Below, piece by piece: positions 34,750 to 46,545 of a stretch of DNA of 64,000 bases; position 1 is the stretch's first letter, and each line of letters opens with the position of its first letter. Source of the stretch: Cristatella mucedo (taxonomy: Eukaryota; Bryozoa; Phylactolaemata; Cristatellidae); the NCBI GenBank assembly GCA_009760855.2, contig WPIO01000104.1, positions 921,001 through 985,000 on the forward strand, written 5' to 3'. The position numbers and the translations under genes were made by a program. The notes below the pieces were generated by a model that was not told where the DNA came from, ran no database searches, and worked only from the letters and a program-made list of their open reading frames with translations.

Positions 34750-34797
<48 letters not shown>
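34640..34797 (-). mobile_element. SINE-A fragment followed by (AT)n
   Basis: Diverged minus-strand SINE-A (CAGCTGAATCAGCAGCC tail, ATAACCTGCGTCGTGAA head) running directly into (AT)n at 34750-34795. Confidence 0.5.
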
Positions 34798-34825
34798 TCT
34801 TGATGTAATAATAATAATTATATGA

Positions 34826-35460
34826 ACTGTGTTTGTGGCCCAAGGAGAACTATATCTCTTTCTACCCAAATAAACTAATTAAATCGGAAGCCTTCAATTA
34901 GTTAACGACAACGTGCGCAGGCATCAGCTCGAATAAGGACTCACAGCAACGAGACAGTGCCCCAGATAACACTGTGCGGAGCAGGTGCGTTTAAATGCCG
35001 TTGAGTAAGGGAATGTCGTGACGTCAGTAAGGGGTGAGTTGCAGGCTTTGAAAGAACGTATACTAATTGCGTGGCCTCAAAAGTTGTTGATGTTCGTTGC
35101 AGGCTCAGATTAGCGATTTACATCACGAAGGCGATTGGCTACTAGCTTGGCCTGTTTGGAAAGTTAAATAAATTGGAAGATTGGAGCAGGAGAATGAATG
35201 AAACTAACAGTGAGTGACACCATTTTAAAGTCAACGGGAAATGATCAATGGGAAAGCAGTTCGAAAGTCGAGAGTCGTGGTGCAATGTCGCGCCCACGAC
35301 ATCGACGGCAGGCAAGACTGGTTGCTAATCTTCGCACCGAATGCTTAAGCCTTATTGCAAAGGCCATATAAACAGCAAGTGGTGAGTTACAAAAGTCAAG
35401 AAAGAATTTCACAACGCATGGACCACATTGGATGCAGTATCCCTGTCTAAGCTGATCAAT
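34826..35460 (-). mobile_element. LINE-A/SINE-B tail and degenerate LINE-A
   Basis: 34826-34866 resembles the hairpin tail on the minus strand. From about 34975 weak matches to the LINE-A 3' region appear (GTCGTGACGTCAGTAAGGGG, GAGTTGCAGGCTTTGAAAG). Old and poorly preserved. Confidence 0.45.
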
Positions 35461-36066
35461 GGATGCCGAGAAAAGTTCTTACGCTGACCCACAAGGCCCG
35501 CGACGGCTGGGTTCCTTCGTTCCTAGCTGAACTGCTGCACTAGTTTCAGCCTCCTCGTGCCCTCAAGTCTTGCATGGACCATAAATTAGCTGTTCCATCC
35601 CTTCGCCTAAAGAACAAAAGCTTTAGCTCTTCAGGTCCTAGACTGTGAAACTCGCTTCCACAATTCTTATGCAACGACAACTACTCTCCTGCGGCAGACT
35701 ATGGCAAATCCTTTTCAGCGGTCGTGAGCTGCTACTTCAATGCTAATCACAACCTCGACTGGTCTCCTGACTCTGCAATTCCTCTCACTTATCTTTGTTC
35801 CGTGAGATGAAGTCTATGGGCCACCGAATGGGTACCAAAACCCACTTAGGCTGTGAGTGCGCTAAGCGAAATTCTGCTGCGTAACACCCACGTAGTCTTT
35901 ATGGCTTTGTGGAGTTACAGACGGAGATACGTGAAATTACATTAAGATGGCCGAAACTTGTGCCTAGTTAGGTAGCTGAAAGTAGGCAGACTGGCCTCTG
36001 GAGCTGATTCAATGGTCTATTGGTCTTTATGACTTTGTGGAGTTACTGAGGGAGATACATCACATC
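35461..36066 (+). mobile_element. LINE-B, degenerate 3' end, plus a second short tail
   Basis: RT C-terminal segment from AGTTCTTACGCTGACCCACA to TGGAGTTACAGACGGAGATA at 35932. A separate copy of just the last 60 bases (TTTATGACTTTGTGGAGTTA) lies at 36005-36066. Confidence 0.75.
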
Positions 36067-36392
36067 TAGTGAAACGTCACATTGGAACAGCTCATCCAGA
36101 TTTCGTGCAAGTTCTACATGAAAAATGCTGGTCTCACTAAAGGTTAACAATTTCTAGCTGAAGTTCGCTGCCTTCAGACTCGCTTCGGTAAGTCATAGTA
36201 GAAGTAGAAGTCATAGTGCAGTCATGGAAGCTTACGCGACGCCATATTGCTGCGTGATGGACGGACCTTCTCGCTTTAATTAATTGAATCCAGAGTTGGT
36301 TGCCTTATGACTAGTACCATAAGTTTCATTGCCATTCATTTCCTTATAATTTCAGAAATTGTGCACCATTAAACTGTGAAGGTTGGCTATAC

Positions 36393-36724
36393 TTGGAGTA
36401 ATGGAGCTGAGAGGGTATGATATGCTCCAAGGCAGGTGGGATCAAAGCACAGGTAAACAGGTGTGTCACCTGGGTGTCAGCTGCATGCAAGCAGGAAAGC
36501 TTCGTCTGTGCTTGACAAGTGGACCAAGCACAGATCCTTGCTAGCCCATACTTTAGAAACTGCTCGGGTGACTTTTGGCCGTTAACATCAATACTCTCGA
36601 GTACCTCACCGAGATACAACTTGGGCCACTCCAGTGTGACACCAGCGAATTCTTGTTGAGACGAGAAGCGTTCAAGGAGGACTTGATGGTGAATATCTTC
36701 AAATTCTTCCGGGTTAAAAACCAG
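36393..36724 (-). CDS. Candidate exon in duplication block Y, unknown protein
   Basis: On the minus strand, after a strong acceptor (CTTCTTGTTTAG|CTGG), the frame is open for about 110 codons with balanced, non-repetitive composition (NPEEFEDIHHQVLLERFSSQ; VTHLFTCALIPPALEHIIPS). The right-hand boundary may be the weak donor CCAA|GTATAG, or the frame may continue to a TAA at 36344. The second copy at 43820-44151 is also fully open, with two silent and two replacement differences in the part I compared. I do not recognise the protein. It may belong to a host gene or an unlisted transposon. Confidence 0.35.
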
Positions 36725-36770
36725 CTAAACAAGAAGAGAGGCTCTACCTAGCTAGGACTGCATTCCTGAA

Positions 36771-36946
36771 ACTGATTTAACATCCTAATTTGTATTGCGG
36801 CAGATGAGTCTTAACAGCTATCACCACTGTTTGCTCGGCTATCACCATCACTGGCAGTTGGCAATAGACTATCGCCCAATTGGGGGATTCGCACCTACGA
36901 CCTTGGTCGTGAAGAGCGATCACCTTACCTTCAGAGCTACTGCGGC
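36771..36946 (-). mobile_element. SINE-A, diverged, inside block Y
   Basis: Tail CTGATTTAACATCC, GCGGCAGATGAGTC, a duplicated hairpin region (GCTATCACCA occurs twice) and head ending ACTGCGGCC. The same insertion is present in block Y copy 1. Confidence 0.75.
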
Positions 36947-37039
36947 CCAGTGACGGTCTCTATGCAGTCGCAGCAGCAATGACTCTGTAGAATGATTAGT
37001 TATGAAAAGCCTGCACACTCTTTCTTACTAGGTTTCAAG

Positions 37040-37440
37040 TTTTTATGAAAGATCGGCGGCTACCACCCAGTCAAGTTTCTTCGATAGAAAAAGCAGTAGG
37101 GAGATTAGGCGAAAGATACTTACATGGTAAAGAGTTACCTTCTTAATGACTGGCATAACAACAGCCATTTGAAACAACATCCAGGTACTACACTGAGGTT
37201 AAGGGCATAGTTATTATGCTATTTGTTCATGTAAGTAGTGACTATATGCATCGCAGAAGTACATGCGTGGCCATTAGATAAATAGAGGAACAGCAGTATT
37301 CTTAGACTGAGTAATGAACTGCGAGCTGAGGTGACAGGTTTTAGGCTTGAAGTTAGCTTTTGGAGTTGAGCGAGGAACTGAGGATGAGGCGTCCAGTAGG
37401 GATGCAGTTACCTTAGGGGTGGACTCTTTGGTATTATTTA
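37040..37440 (-). mobile_element. LINE RT N-terminal debris in block Y
   Basis: The minus strand reads MPVIKKVTLYH ... FRLISLLLFLSKKLD, a broken version of the IPLIKK...YRPISNLPFLSK block that opens LINE RT domains. A Pro/Ser/Thr-rich linker-like stretch precedes it. Confidence 0.5.
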
Positions 37441-37814
37441 TCTAGCTGACAAAGCAGTTAGGAAAACCAATATGTTACGTCACCACAGGGATCGTAGGGT
37501 ACGACTGGAAGCGGTGAAGGAGATGGTCTGATGGTCGACATCAGGACTTTGGCGTTGTGCATCCGCGATTAAAAAAAGATTTTTTTTTTTTATAGAAGAT
37601 GACCTTCACGCTAGCTGGGAAAGATTGGTGTAAAATTTAAAAGTCTTCTTGTGCCAGTCGATGTACAGGCAGGCCTTATATTTTGCAAGATTTCTCGAGC
37701 TTTCGCTCAATAGTGCTAGCTAGTAGATTGCGGTAAACCGTTGGCCATTTCTGAAAGGGCGTACCGTTTGCTCAGTCGGAGTAGCAAGGTCGCCCATAAT
37801 GTAGGCCAGAATGT

Positions 37815-38443
37815 CGTAATGTAATGTAATGTATCTCCGTCAGTAACTCCACAAAGTCATAAAGACCATGTGTGTGTTACGCAGGAGAGATTTGTATAGC
37901 GCACTCACAGCCTAAGCGGCTTTCGGTACGCATTCAGTAGCCAACAGACTTCGTCTCACGCAACAAAGAGAAAGCGGGAAGCATAGCAGAGTCAGGAGAG
38001 CAGTTGAGGTAGTGAGTAGCATAGAAGTAGCAGTTCAGGACCGCTGAAAAAGATGTGCCATAGTCGGCAGTTGGAGAGTAGATGTCGTTGCGTAAGAATT
38101 GTGGAAGCGAGTTCCACAGTCTAGGACCTGCAGAGCTAAAGCTTCTGTCGGCAACTGTTTTTAAGCGGAGGAATAAGACAGCTAATTTATTGTCCACACA
38201 GGACCTCAGGGCACGAACAGGCTGAAACTGATGCAGCAGCTCAGCTAGGTATGGAGGAGCCAAGCCGTGGCGGGCCTTGTGGGTCAGCGTAAGAACTTTG
38301 CTCTGTATCCTTTCCTCAACCGGCAACCATCTTAGCTCTTTCAGCAGAGGTGACACGTGCTCAAACCGCTGGGACTTGAAGACCAACCTTGCAGCCATAT
38401 TCATAGTCCGCTGTAGTGGCATAATAGCTTTCTTAGGCAGCCC
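37815..38443 (-). mobile_element. LINE-B, 5'-truncated copy
   Basis: An open minus-strand frame from the GLPKKAIMPLQ motif to the C-terminus at 37934, then a 3' UTR ending in an ATTAC repeat at 37815. The frame continues past 38443 into unrelated flanking DNA, so the first 80 residues of that frame are not LINE. Confidence 0.85.
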
Positions 38444-40117
38444 AGTCGTATTATGTGAACAGCGACTATTTCGTCTGAGTATCTTGCACAACCCGGGTGA
38501 GGAAGATATTTTCGTGTGGATAGGGCAATCTTCAAGGTTCTTAAGGTTTCTTGATTCAAAAATGAGGATGGATACCGAAGAGAGTATAGAAAGCAGACTG
38601 AATATGACTCTCGTTTGGTTTATTGCGGAGAAAGGTAGGAGTTGACAGCGTACAATGTGTATGGGAGAATATGTGATCAATTAATGACCTGTGACCTGTG
38701 TGATGCCATGCGCGTGAGACTCGCGAGAAGGGTAAGCAGTCAATTAATCTTGATGCAAGAAGTGTTATATTTTCTGCTTAAAACAAGACTTGTTGTTGTG
38801 ATTGGTCCGTCTTCAGTGTTTGAGAAAATAATAATTTTGAAATCCACCACTGTTATTGCCAAATATCATGCAAAGTGAGATCTATGCAACGATCATCAAA
38901 GCAAACTGTACTAGGAACAATGGTCGTTTTCAAACACTATAAGGTATTATCAAATTGGCTAATAACACTCAAAATCCGGAAACATGGATAAAAATTGTAT
39001 TTAAAAAAAAGTTTAATCCAGGCTGTTATAATCCAGGTAAAAAAGACACTAGTCCCCATTTCAATACGTTTGTGCATCAAAATTCCTTGCTGCAGTTGAC
39101 ACACACATTTTCCAAAGAGACAATGGTGCAAAATGACTCATCGCCGTGGAGTGCAAATGCTGCTATCGGCTGAGGTAGAATCAGTTGCCTTCGGTGTCAC
39201 TAAGGCTTTGCCAGCCAGAAATATATTTTATTCCTAATCCCACCTCTGAGCTCATCCTGGCCTCTACAACAGAAGGCAATGCTGCGCCTTACTCAAGAAG
39301 CACATGCTATGGCATACATGGTGTACTTCAAATACCTTTTAATCAGTTATAGTTTACGTGAATCAAATTTTGTAAAGAATCCTAGAACTACCGTATTTCA
39401 CTTATTTCACAGCCCGTGTTGACATAAATTTCCCAACACCCAAGGTTATTGAGCTCAGGGAATGTCTCTCCATTACCGACGACTTGCACTTTTTCAGTCT
39501 CTCTTCAGCCCCATCCGATTCCTGCTTCAAACTGACCTCTGACCTATTGCTGACCTGTCTCCTACGATCTGACCTACTGTTTACTTGGATCGCTCAGCTC
39601 GTACACGAACCGACTGTACTCCAATGATATTGAAGCATGTAAGAAACTCACTAGCAACCGACTTCACAAGTTCCAATAGTAGAGGATATAATAGATAGGC
39701 ATAAACGCCTCACCCCTCCTCTCACGCCTCACCCCTCCTCTCACAGCGCGTGGTGCACCGTTTGTGCGGTTGCCGCGATTGCGGCAGCGCGTGCGCCGAG
39801 TGTCTGCGCACGCGCTGCCGGCGATCGGTTTGACATAATTCATGACCAACACTTTAAAAGTGCCAAAAAAGACTCAGTTCAACTGCACAAACATTTCATC
39901 AACATATGCATTTTCACTTCAACGCCGCTGACCAATCCTACACGGTGAAGGCCCTTCGGCTAAGCCACTCGATGTTTCCTAGCTTCGCGAGATAAAGCGC
40001 CGTCCAGCGGCTTCAGCTCGGCCCGCGGAAGGGCGCGCCGGTGCGCCGCTCTACCCACACAACGCTCTCTAGCGCAACGTGCAGCTAGTCTATGGGGCTT
40101 CACGAAGATGAAGTCGC
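38444..40117. other. No gene recognised; short tandem repeat
   Basis: AT-leaning to 39650. Two copies of CGCCTCACCCCTCCTCTCA lie at about 39708-39745, then a GC-rich inverted repeat. No exon supported. Confidence 0.35.
39782..39820. repeat. Perfect 15-bp GC-rich inverted repeat
   Basis: CGGCAGCGCGTGCGC at 39782-39796 pairs with 39806-39820 around a 9-base loop. Confidence 0.95.
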
Positions 40118-40223
40118 GGAGGAGGAGGAGGAGGAGGAGAAAGAGGAGAAGAAGGAGGAGAAGGAGGAGGGGGAGGAGGAAGAGGAGAAGAAAGAGGAGG
40201 AGGAGGAGGAGGAGGAGGAGGAG

Positions 40224-40254
<31 letters not shown>

Positions 40255-40258
40255 GGGA
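40118..40258. repeat. (GAG/GAA)n trinucleotide tract
   Basis: About 47 units of GAG and GAA in phase. A frame starting at an ATG at 40092 reads poly-Glu through it and stops at 40319. The tract may be coding, but nothing else supports it. Confidence 0.9.
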
Positions 40259-40545
40259 GTCTCAGCGCTTGACTTGGCGATGGGCTCTTTGGGCTATTCG
40301 TAAACCCATTCCTTCATAAACTAATTTTTACATCCCTTCTAGTATTTGCCTATCATTCGAGCTCCTACTTTACCTGCGGCGCTACTTGGTAGAATTTGTG
40401 AGGGTCAACATATCAGCGGACGGACAGCGATAGAGCATTCTCTGCCCCCGCGATTCGGTAGAATTCAATTACCCGAGTCTAGACGCGCTGCTCGCGGACT
40501 GGAGCGCGCATTTACAGAGCATTCACTCACATTTATTTGTCAAAC

Positions 40546-41398
40546 ATGGACGCATTTGTGATTTTATTGACGCCTAAAAGGAAACGGCGACTCGGGTCCT
40601 CGTTGCTGTCCCGACTTTCGCTCGTCCTCGGTAAATGCATGGAGTGCGACGGATGTATTTGTTCTCGAACTTCACCATTCCATGCCGACCTAGACCTGGC
40701 GCGGGACCGGCCGGCGCACATCCGGCGAATGACGAGGGCCTCACTCGTTGCCTGAAAAATTCAAGAGTTCAGCGCCGCTTCCGGCGGCCGCATCCGGTCG
40801 TCACCCCGCTCTCTGCGGTAGCCCTTCGCTAGGCGGCACCGATGCACTCAGAGCAGCGAATCGAGATCCTCTGCTTGAGACGGAGGCTGACGCCGTCTGC
40901 CGCGTTCAAAGCCACTGCCGGCCGATGCGGCGAGCGACAACCGCTCGCCGCACCGGCCTGGCTCTGCGTCTCCCTATCGGGCCTCCTACCGCCGCCGCCG
41001 CGCTATCCCGCTCGCGGCAGGTCGCGGCTTCCCCGCTCGCCGGCAGTCATCGACAACGGCGCCGACGCGGCCACAGTCGACGTAGCGGTGGCGTCTGCGG
41101 GCAGCCAGGATGGTGCCCTGGCTGCGGCGGGGCGGAAAAAAGGGTTGATCGGTGCGAAGCCACAGCCAGGTCTTTCCTGACCGCGGGCTACCCACCGATC
41201 GGCAGTGGTGAGGCCCTTTGTGCGTCTGCGCCCTATGCAGCTGGCGGCCAGATAATGAAGCCTGCCTGGCCGGACCTCGGCGTTGCGTCTCGAGAAACGG
41301 GTGGCTTCGCGGCGGCTACGCGTCTCGGACGCGTCATCTCCGGGTCGGAAGCCGCGAGGTCCCTGTTCGTGAACCGAGAGAGGCGTGAATAGGCCCCC
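40546..41398 (+). other. GC-rich block with candidate exons, unresolved
   Basis: An ATG at 40546 opens MDAFVILLTPKRKRRLGSSL and reaches a donor-like CTCG|GTAAAT at 40631 in phase 1. An acceptor-like TTCGCTAG at about 40832 would continue in phase as GTDALRAANRDPLLETEADA. A separate ATG frame lies at 40842-41180 and ends GLIGAKPQPGLS. The frames conflict and none has a recognised domain. Confidence 0.25.
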
Positions 41399-41595
41399 GC
41401 AGAGCAGGGCTCCTCCGGCTAAGGTACATTATTTGTTCTAGTACTTTAATATACATATATAAATTGAAAAAATAAAACAGAAATACAAATGTATCTTAAT
41501 ATGAACTTGCTTATACAAATATATGCGCCGCCAAAATAAAGGCAAGACACTGCTCTCGTTTGCCGTCGGCACTGGTAGCTTTGGGCTTGCTTAGC

Positions 41596-42265
41596 GTTGC
41601 TACGCAGGTATATAGTCCCTTGTAACTCATAAAAAAAGCATTCAACTCTATTCGATTGCAATCTATTCGAACTCCAAGTCTACTCGCCGGATGCTTCTTC
41701 TCGCTAAATCGCACACAAGCGCCGAGTGAGCGCGGCAGTCGATGCGTTCGCTGTGCCGCTGCGCGCCGATTGCAACGGCTTATACATTACCCTGCTCTCC
41801 TATTCGATTTATCAACGCCATTAATCCGTCCAAGTCTACAGCAAAGAAAGAATGACGGACGCTTGCCAAGCAGCAGACTCGCTTGCAAGGCAGCTAAGCG
41901 ATTTCGACGACGCGACGGTTCAGCATCGCTGAAAATTACTTTTACCTCCAAGCCGGACCGTAATGTATTCATACTCTAAAAGTAGAATAAAGCATGTGGA
42001 CGCGAGAAAGAGGAAGTTTAACTGATTCATCAGTCTCATTCACATTAAGCAGAATAGCTTCAGTGGGTCACATCCAGATTGCAGCATGTCATGCTGGATG
42101 AAGCTGAAATAAATGTAAGGAAAATATACAACAAGAATGTTCAATCGACAGTATGCTCGGGGTAACAGATGAAATAATTTTTGGATATGGAAAAAATAGT
42201 AGTAATTTTACTTAGAGTCCGCAGATAACCTAATCTTTTTATAGTCACTTTGCAAATGCTCCAAG
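41596..42265. repeat. Segmental duplication block Z, copy 0
   Basis: Aligns with 45246-45940 at clearly lower identity than block Y (I estimate roughly 70-80 percent by eye). Shared landmarks include TTTTACCTCCAAGCCGGAC and CACTTTGCAAATGCTCCAAG. Confidence 0.85.
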
Positions 42266-42659
42266 GTAAGCGCGACCTTCGGTGAGCAGCAACATGCGCA
42301 GCGCCAACATGCCTAATATATAATGTTCGCAGCGTTGGAAACCATGCCGCACTGTTAAACGTAGATCACCGAACCTACTCGCCACTACGTCAGTCGAAAT
42401 TCAAATACTTTTGGGTACAGCTCCGAATTAGTTTTGTCTTAAATCAGCGTTCCGCTGCGGCACTTCATCTTTCGTCCCTTAAGGTCCCGCAGGCCCGCCA
42501 CGGCGGCGGCGGCGTACGTATCCATCCAGCGCGCATTAACACCAAAATTGGGAAAGAGTACAGCGGCCGTATTAGCTAGAAAGTGAAAAGAGTCCAGCGG
42601 CCATATTAGCTAGAGAATTTCGCGCTTCTGAATTCGCGTGAACGAAAGAGATCCTTTAC

Positions 42660-42738
42660 AGCAGAAGTAAAGTGCTTAAAAAGAGATTGAGTTTTCTCAG
42701 AGCACTTTATCGAGTGTATTTATATTATTATTAATATC
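42660..42738 (+). mobile_element. LINE-A 3' tail
   Basis: AAGTAAAGTGCTTAAAAAGA then GAGCACTTTATCGAGTGTAT and an ATT repeat: the diverged terminal hairpin. Confidence 0.65.
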
Positions 42739-42847
42739 ACTATATCCCTTGAGCATATGAACCGCTACGCGTGGATTATTACTTTGTTTCACCAAGTCTC
42801 GTGCTTTTGACCAAATGGGTGAGCACTACCTTCATCGAGACTTTTAA

Positions 42848-43060
42848 CAATGATAATAAAAATAAATTTGTAGAGCGCCCTCTGAGAATCTAATATTTCT
42901 TTAGAAACTGTAAGTATGCTGTAAAGAAGCATGATCAAATGGTTGGTGGTCACATGCACGAAGTCCAGAAACATAATGTGGTTAGAAGCGCCATTTACAG
43001 CGTGAACATGGGAATATGGCTAGTGGCAGCCTGCACAGCGTCAGCAATCGTAAAAATACA
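42848..43060 (-). mobile_element. LINE-A 3' end fragment
   Basis: Minus-strand tail (GAGCGCCCTCTGAGAATC), 3' UTR with GGTGGTCACATGCACGAAG and GTGGCAGCCTGCACAGCG, compare 21170-21370. Confidence 0.65.
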
Positions 43061-43122
43061 CAATAAAGGGAATCTAATTTAAAACGCCTCATCATTTCAT
43101 CACCTCATTACATCATCACATC

Positions 43123-43560
43123 AGCCGCAGAAGAGCCTTCACAGCTCTCAATAACGCATGCATTGGAAAACTGTCGATCGCCCACAGCATGACTTGAACT
43201 CATAACCTGGGTCGTGAAGAAAGAGCTCCTTACCTCCTGGGCTAAGACCCGGGACAGAGGACTCACAAAATGCAGTGATAAGCGGGTGCGTTGTTTGCTT
43301 CTTTTTAAATGCTCGCAGGTCTGTGGATACTGTGACGTCAGTCGGGAGTGAGTTCCTAGCTTTGGGAGCATAGGAACTGAGAGCACGATCTCCAAAGGAT
43401 TACAGGTCCGTACGAGGCATAGCTATATGATTCGAGTCAGAAAGGTGAGTAGTACGATGCCTAGCCTAGTGGGATAGTAGTTCTGACAGGTAGGCTCAAG
43501 AGAACGAAGAGAACTGAACGTGAGTGACAGTGGTAGCTTGGCCTGTTTTGGAGTTAGATG
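43123..43560 (-). mobile_element. SINE-A fragment joined to LINE-A (block X, copy 0)
   Basis: 43123-43252 is a minus-strand SINE-A. From 43255 a LINE-A 3' coding region follows (GAGTGAGTTCCTAGCTTTGG). 43168-43527 recurs almost unchanged at 45943-46282. Confidence 0.75.
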
Positions 43561-43819
43561 TTCGGAAAGTTGGATTGATGGAAGATCGAAGCATGAGAAC
43601 TAATGAACTTAAGAGTGAGTGACGCAACCTTCAAAGCCGACGGTAAATGACCGATGGGAAAGCAGGATGCCACCTTGCCGCGTGATGGACGGACGTTCTC
43701 GCTTTAATTAGTAGAATCCAGAGTAACAGCTGGTTGCCTCATCGCTAGTAAGATACGGGTTTCATTGTCAATCAATTTAGGATAGTTTACCACCATTAAA
43801 CTGCGAATGCCAGTAATAC

Positions 43820-44151
43820 TTGCAGTAATGAAGTTGAGAGGGTATGATATGCTCCAAGGCAGGTGGGATCAAAGCACAGGTAAACAGGTGTGTCACCTGG
43901 GTGTCAGCTGCATACAAGCAGGAAAGCTTCGTCTGTGCTTGGCAAGTGGACCAAGCACAGATCCTTGCTAGCCCATACTTTAGAAACTGCTTGGGTGACT
44001 TTTGGCCGTTAACATCAATACTCTCGAGTACCTCACCGAGATACAACTTGGGCCACTCCAGTGTGACACCAGCGAATTCTTGTTGAGACGAGAAGCGTTC
44101 AAGGAGGACTTGGTGGTGAATATCTTCAAATTCTTCCGGGTTAAAAACCAG
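43820..44151 (-). CDS. Second copy of the block Y candidate exon
   Basis: Same acceptor and fully open frame as at 36393-36724. Sequence similarity to copy 0 drops sharply just past the presumed donor (CAA|GTATTA), which coincides with the exon edge. If the frame is read through the donor it stops at 43777. Confidence 0.35.
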
Positions 44152-44198
44152 CTAAACAAGAAGAGAGGCTCTACCTAGCTAGGACTGCATTCCTGAAA

Positions 44199-44375
44199 CT
44201 GATTTAACATCCTAATTTGTATTGCGGCAGATGAGTCTTAACAGCTATCACCACTGTTTGCTCGGCTATCACCATCACTGGCAGTTGGCAATAGACTATC
44301 GCCCAATTGGGGGATTCGCACCTACGACCTTGGTCGTGAAGAGCGATCACCTTACCTTCAGAGCTACTGCGGCCC
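44199..44375 (-). mobile_element. SINE-A inside block Y copy 1
   Basis: Same insertion as at 36771-36946, carried along by the duplication rather than inserted independently. Confidence 0.75.
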
Positions 44376-45245
44376 AGTGACGGTCTCTATGCAGTCGCAG
44401 CAGCAATGACTCTGTAGAATGATTAGTTATGAAAAGCCTGCACACTCTTTCTTACTAGGTTTCAAGTTTTTATGGAGGAGTTTAGATCGGCGGCTGCCAC
44501 TCAGTCAAGTGTCTTTGATAGAAAAAGCAGAAGGGAGATTGGGCGAAAGATACTTACATGGTAAAGAGTTACCTTCTTAATGACTGGCATAACAACAGCC
44601 ATTTGAAACAACATCCAGGTACTACACTGAGGTTAAGGGCATAGTTATTATGCTATTTGTTCATGTAAGTAGTGACTATATGCATCGCAGAAGTACATGC
44701 GTGGCCATTAGATAAATAGAGGAACAGCAGTATTCTTAGACTGAGTAATGAACTGCGAGCTGAGGTGACAGGTTTTAGGCTTGAAGTTAGCTTTTGGAGT
44801 TGAGCGAGGAACTGAGGATGAGGCGTCCAGTAGGGATGCAGTTACCTTAGGGGTGGACTCTTTGGTATTATTTATCTAGCTGACAAAGCAGTTAGGAAAC
44901 CAATATGTTACGTCACCACAGGGATCGTAGGGTACGACTGGAAGCGGTGAAGGAGATGGTCTGATGGTCGACATCAGGACTTTGGCATTGTGCATCCGTG
45001 ATTAAAAAAAGATTTTTTTTTATAGAAGATGTCCTTCACGCTAGCTGGGAAAGATTGGTGTAAAATTTAAAAGTCTTCTTGTGCCAGTCGATGTACAGGC
45101 AGGCCTTATATTTTGCAAGATTTCTCGAGCTTTCGCTCAATAGTGCTAGCTAGTAGATTGCGGTAAACCGTTGGCCATTTCTGAAAGGGCGTACCGTTTG
45201 CTCAGTCGGAGTAGCAAGGTCGCCCATAATCTAAACCAGAATGCT

Positions 45246-45940
45246 CAGCGCAGCTACGCAGGTAAATAGTTTCTTGCAACACAGATAATTCATTCCATTC
45301 TATTCTATCGCAATCTATTCTAAATTCTAAACCTAGAGTTCGAAGGCTTCCGCCAAATCGCGCCTGAATCGAGTGGGTGCGACCGTCAATGCGTCTGCTA
45401 TGCCGCGGCGCCAATTGCAATGGCACATGCATTACCCTGTTCTTCTACGTGGTGCTTTATCAACTCCAAAAATCTGTCCAAGGCTACAGCAAAACGATGC
45501 GAAGAAAGAGGGTCCGACAATCGCCAAGCAGCACAGTTTCGGTTTGCAAGGCAGCAAAGCGAGGTTGACGACGAGACGGCTCAGCATCGCTAAACTTTAA
45601 TTTTACCTCCAAGCCGGACAGTAATGTATTGATACTCTGAAAGTAGAAAATGTATGTATGTGGTCACAAGAAAGAAGAATGTCTGTCTGATTCCGTAGAC
45701 TCGTTGACATCACAGCAGAATAGCTTCTGCGGACCACGGCCAGCTTGCAGCGGATGTCATGCTGGCTGATTAAGTTGAATAAATGCGAGTAAAATACACA
45801 ACATTTGATCATGGAAATCGACAGCTGGCTCCGGTTAACGGATCAAATAATCGTTTCATGCGGCAAAATTGTAGTAATTTTATTTATAGAGCCCGCGGAT
45901 AACCTAATTTTGTATAGTCACTTTGCAAATGCTCCAAGGC
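45246..45940. repeat. Segmental duplication block Z, copy 1
   Basis: Diverged partner of 41596-42265, abutting block Y on its left and block X on its right. Confidence 0.85.
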
Positions 45941-45942
45941 GT

Positions 45943-46545
45943 CGATCGTCCACAGCAGGACTTGAACTCATAACCTGGGTCGTGAAGAGAGAGCTCCTTA
46001 CCTCCTGGGCTAAGACCCGGGGCAGAGGACTCACAAAATGCAGTGATAAGCGGGTGCGTTATTTGCTTCTTTTTAAATGCTCGCAGGTCTGTGGATACTG
46101 TGACGTCAGTCGGGAGTGAGTTCCTAGCTTTGGGAGCATAGGAACTGAGAGCACGATCTCCAAAGGATTACAGGTCCGTACGAGGCATAGCTATATGATT
46201 CGAGTCAGAAAGGTGAGTAGTACGATGCCTAGCCTAGTGGGATAGTAGTTCTGACAGGTAGGCTCACGAGAACGAAGAGAAATAAACGTGAGTTACAAAA
46301 CCTTGAAGTCAATGCGTTCCTTGACTGGGTGCCACTGCAGGTCGGCAAGAAGTGGTGTGGTGTGACAACTGCGACGCTGACCACTGACAAGCCACAAGCC
46401 AAGCTGCAGAATGCTTCAGCAACAGTAAGCATGTGATTACACAGGTCGGTAGACCAGCAAGCAGTCAGTTACAAACGTGAAGACCGGATGTCACAAATGC
46501 ACGGGCCAATTTGGATGTAACACCTCGTTCTGAACAAGATCACAT
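45943..46545 (-). mobile_element. Block X copy 1: SINE-A head plus LINE-A
   Basis: Near-identical to 43168-43527 up to 46282. It then continues through more LINE-A C-terminal coding sequence (GACTGGGTGCCACTGCAGGT, TTGGATGTAACACC) than the other copy preserves. Confidence 0.75.

Larger units (their letters stand above)
36242..37814. repeat. Segmental duplication block Y, copy 0
   Basis: Near-identical over about 1.4 kb to 43820-45243, and more weakly similar at its left end (36242-36392 versus 43669-43819). Contains a candidate exon, a SINE-A and LINE RT debris, so the whole mosaic was copied as a unit. Confidence 0.95.
43669..45243. repeat. Segmental duplication block Y, copy 1
   Basis: Second copy of the 36242-37814 block in the same orientation, with only scattered substitutions and one- to ten-base indels over its right 1.4 kb. 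It is followed directly by block Z copy 1. Confidence 0.95.

Noticed and set aside
37934-38680. 248-codon minus frame as one protein
   Set aside because: A fusion of unrelated flanking DNA (38444-38680) with a 5'-truncated LINE-B; the junction is the insertion point.
40092-40319. Poly-glutamate protein
   Set aside because: The frame is dominated by the GAG/GAA tract, with no flanking coding evidence.
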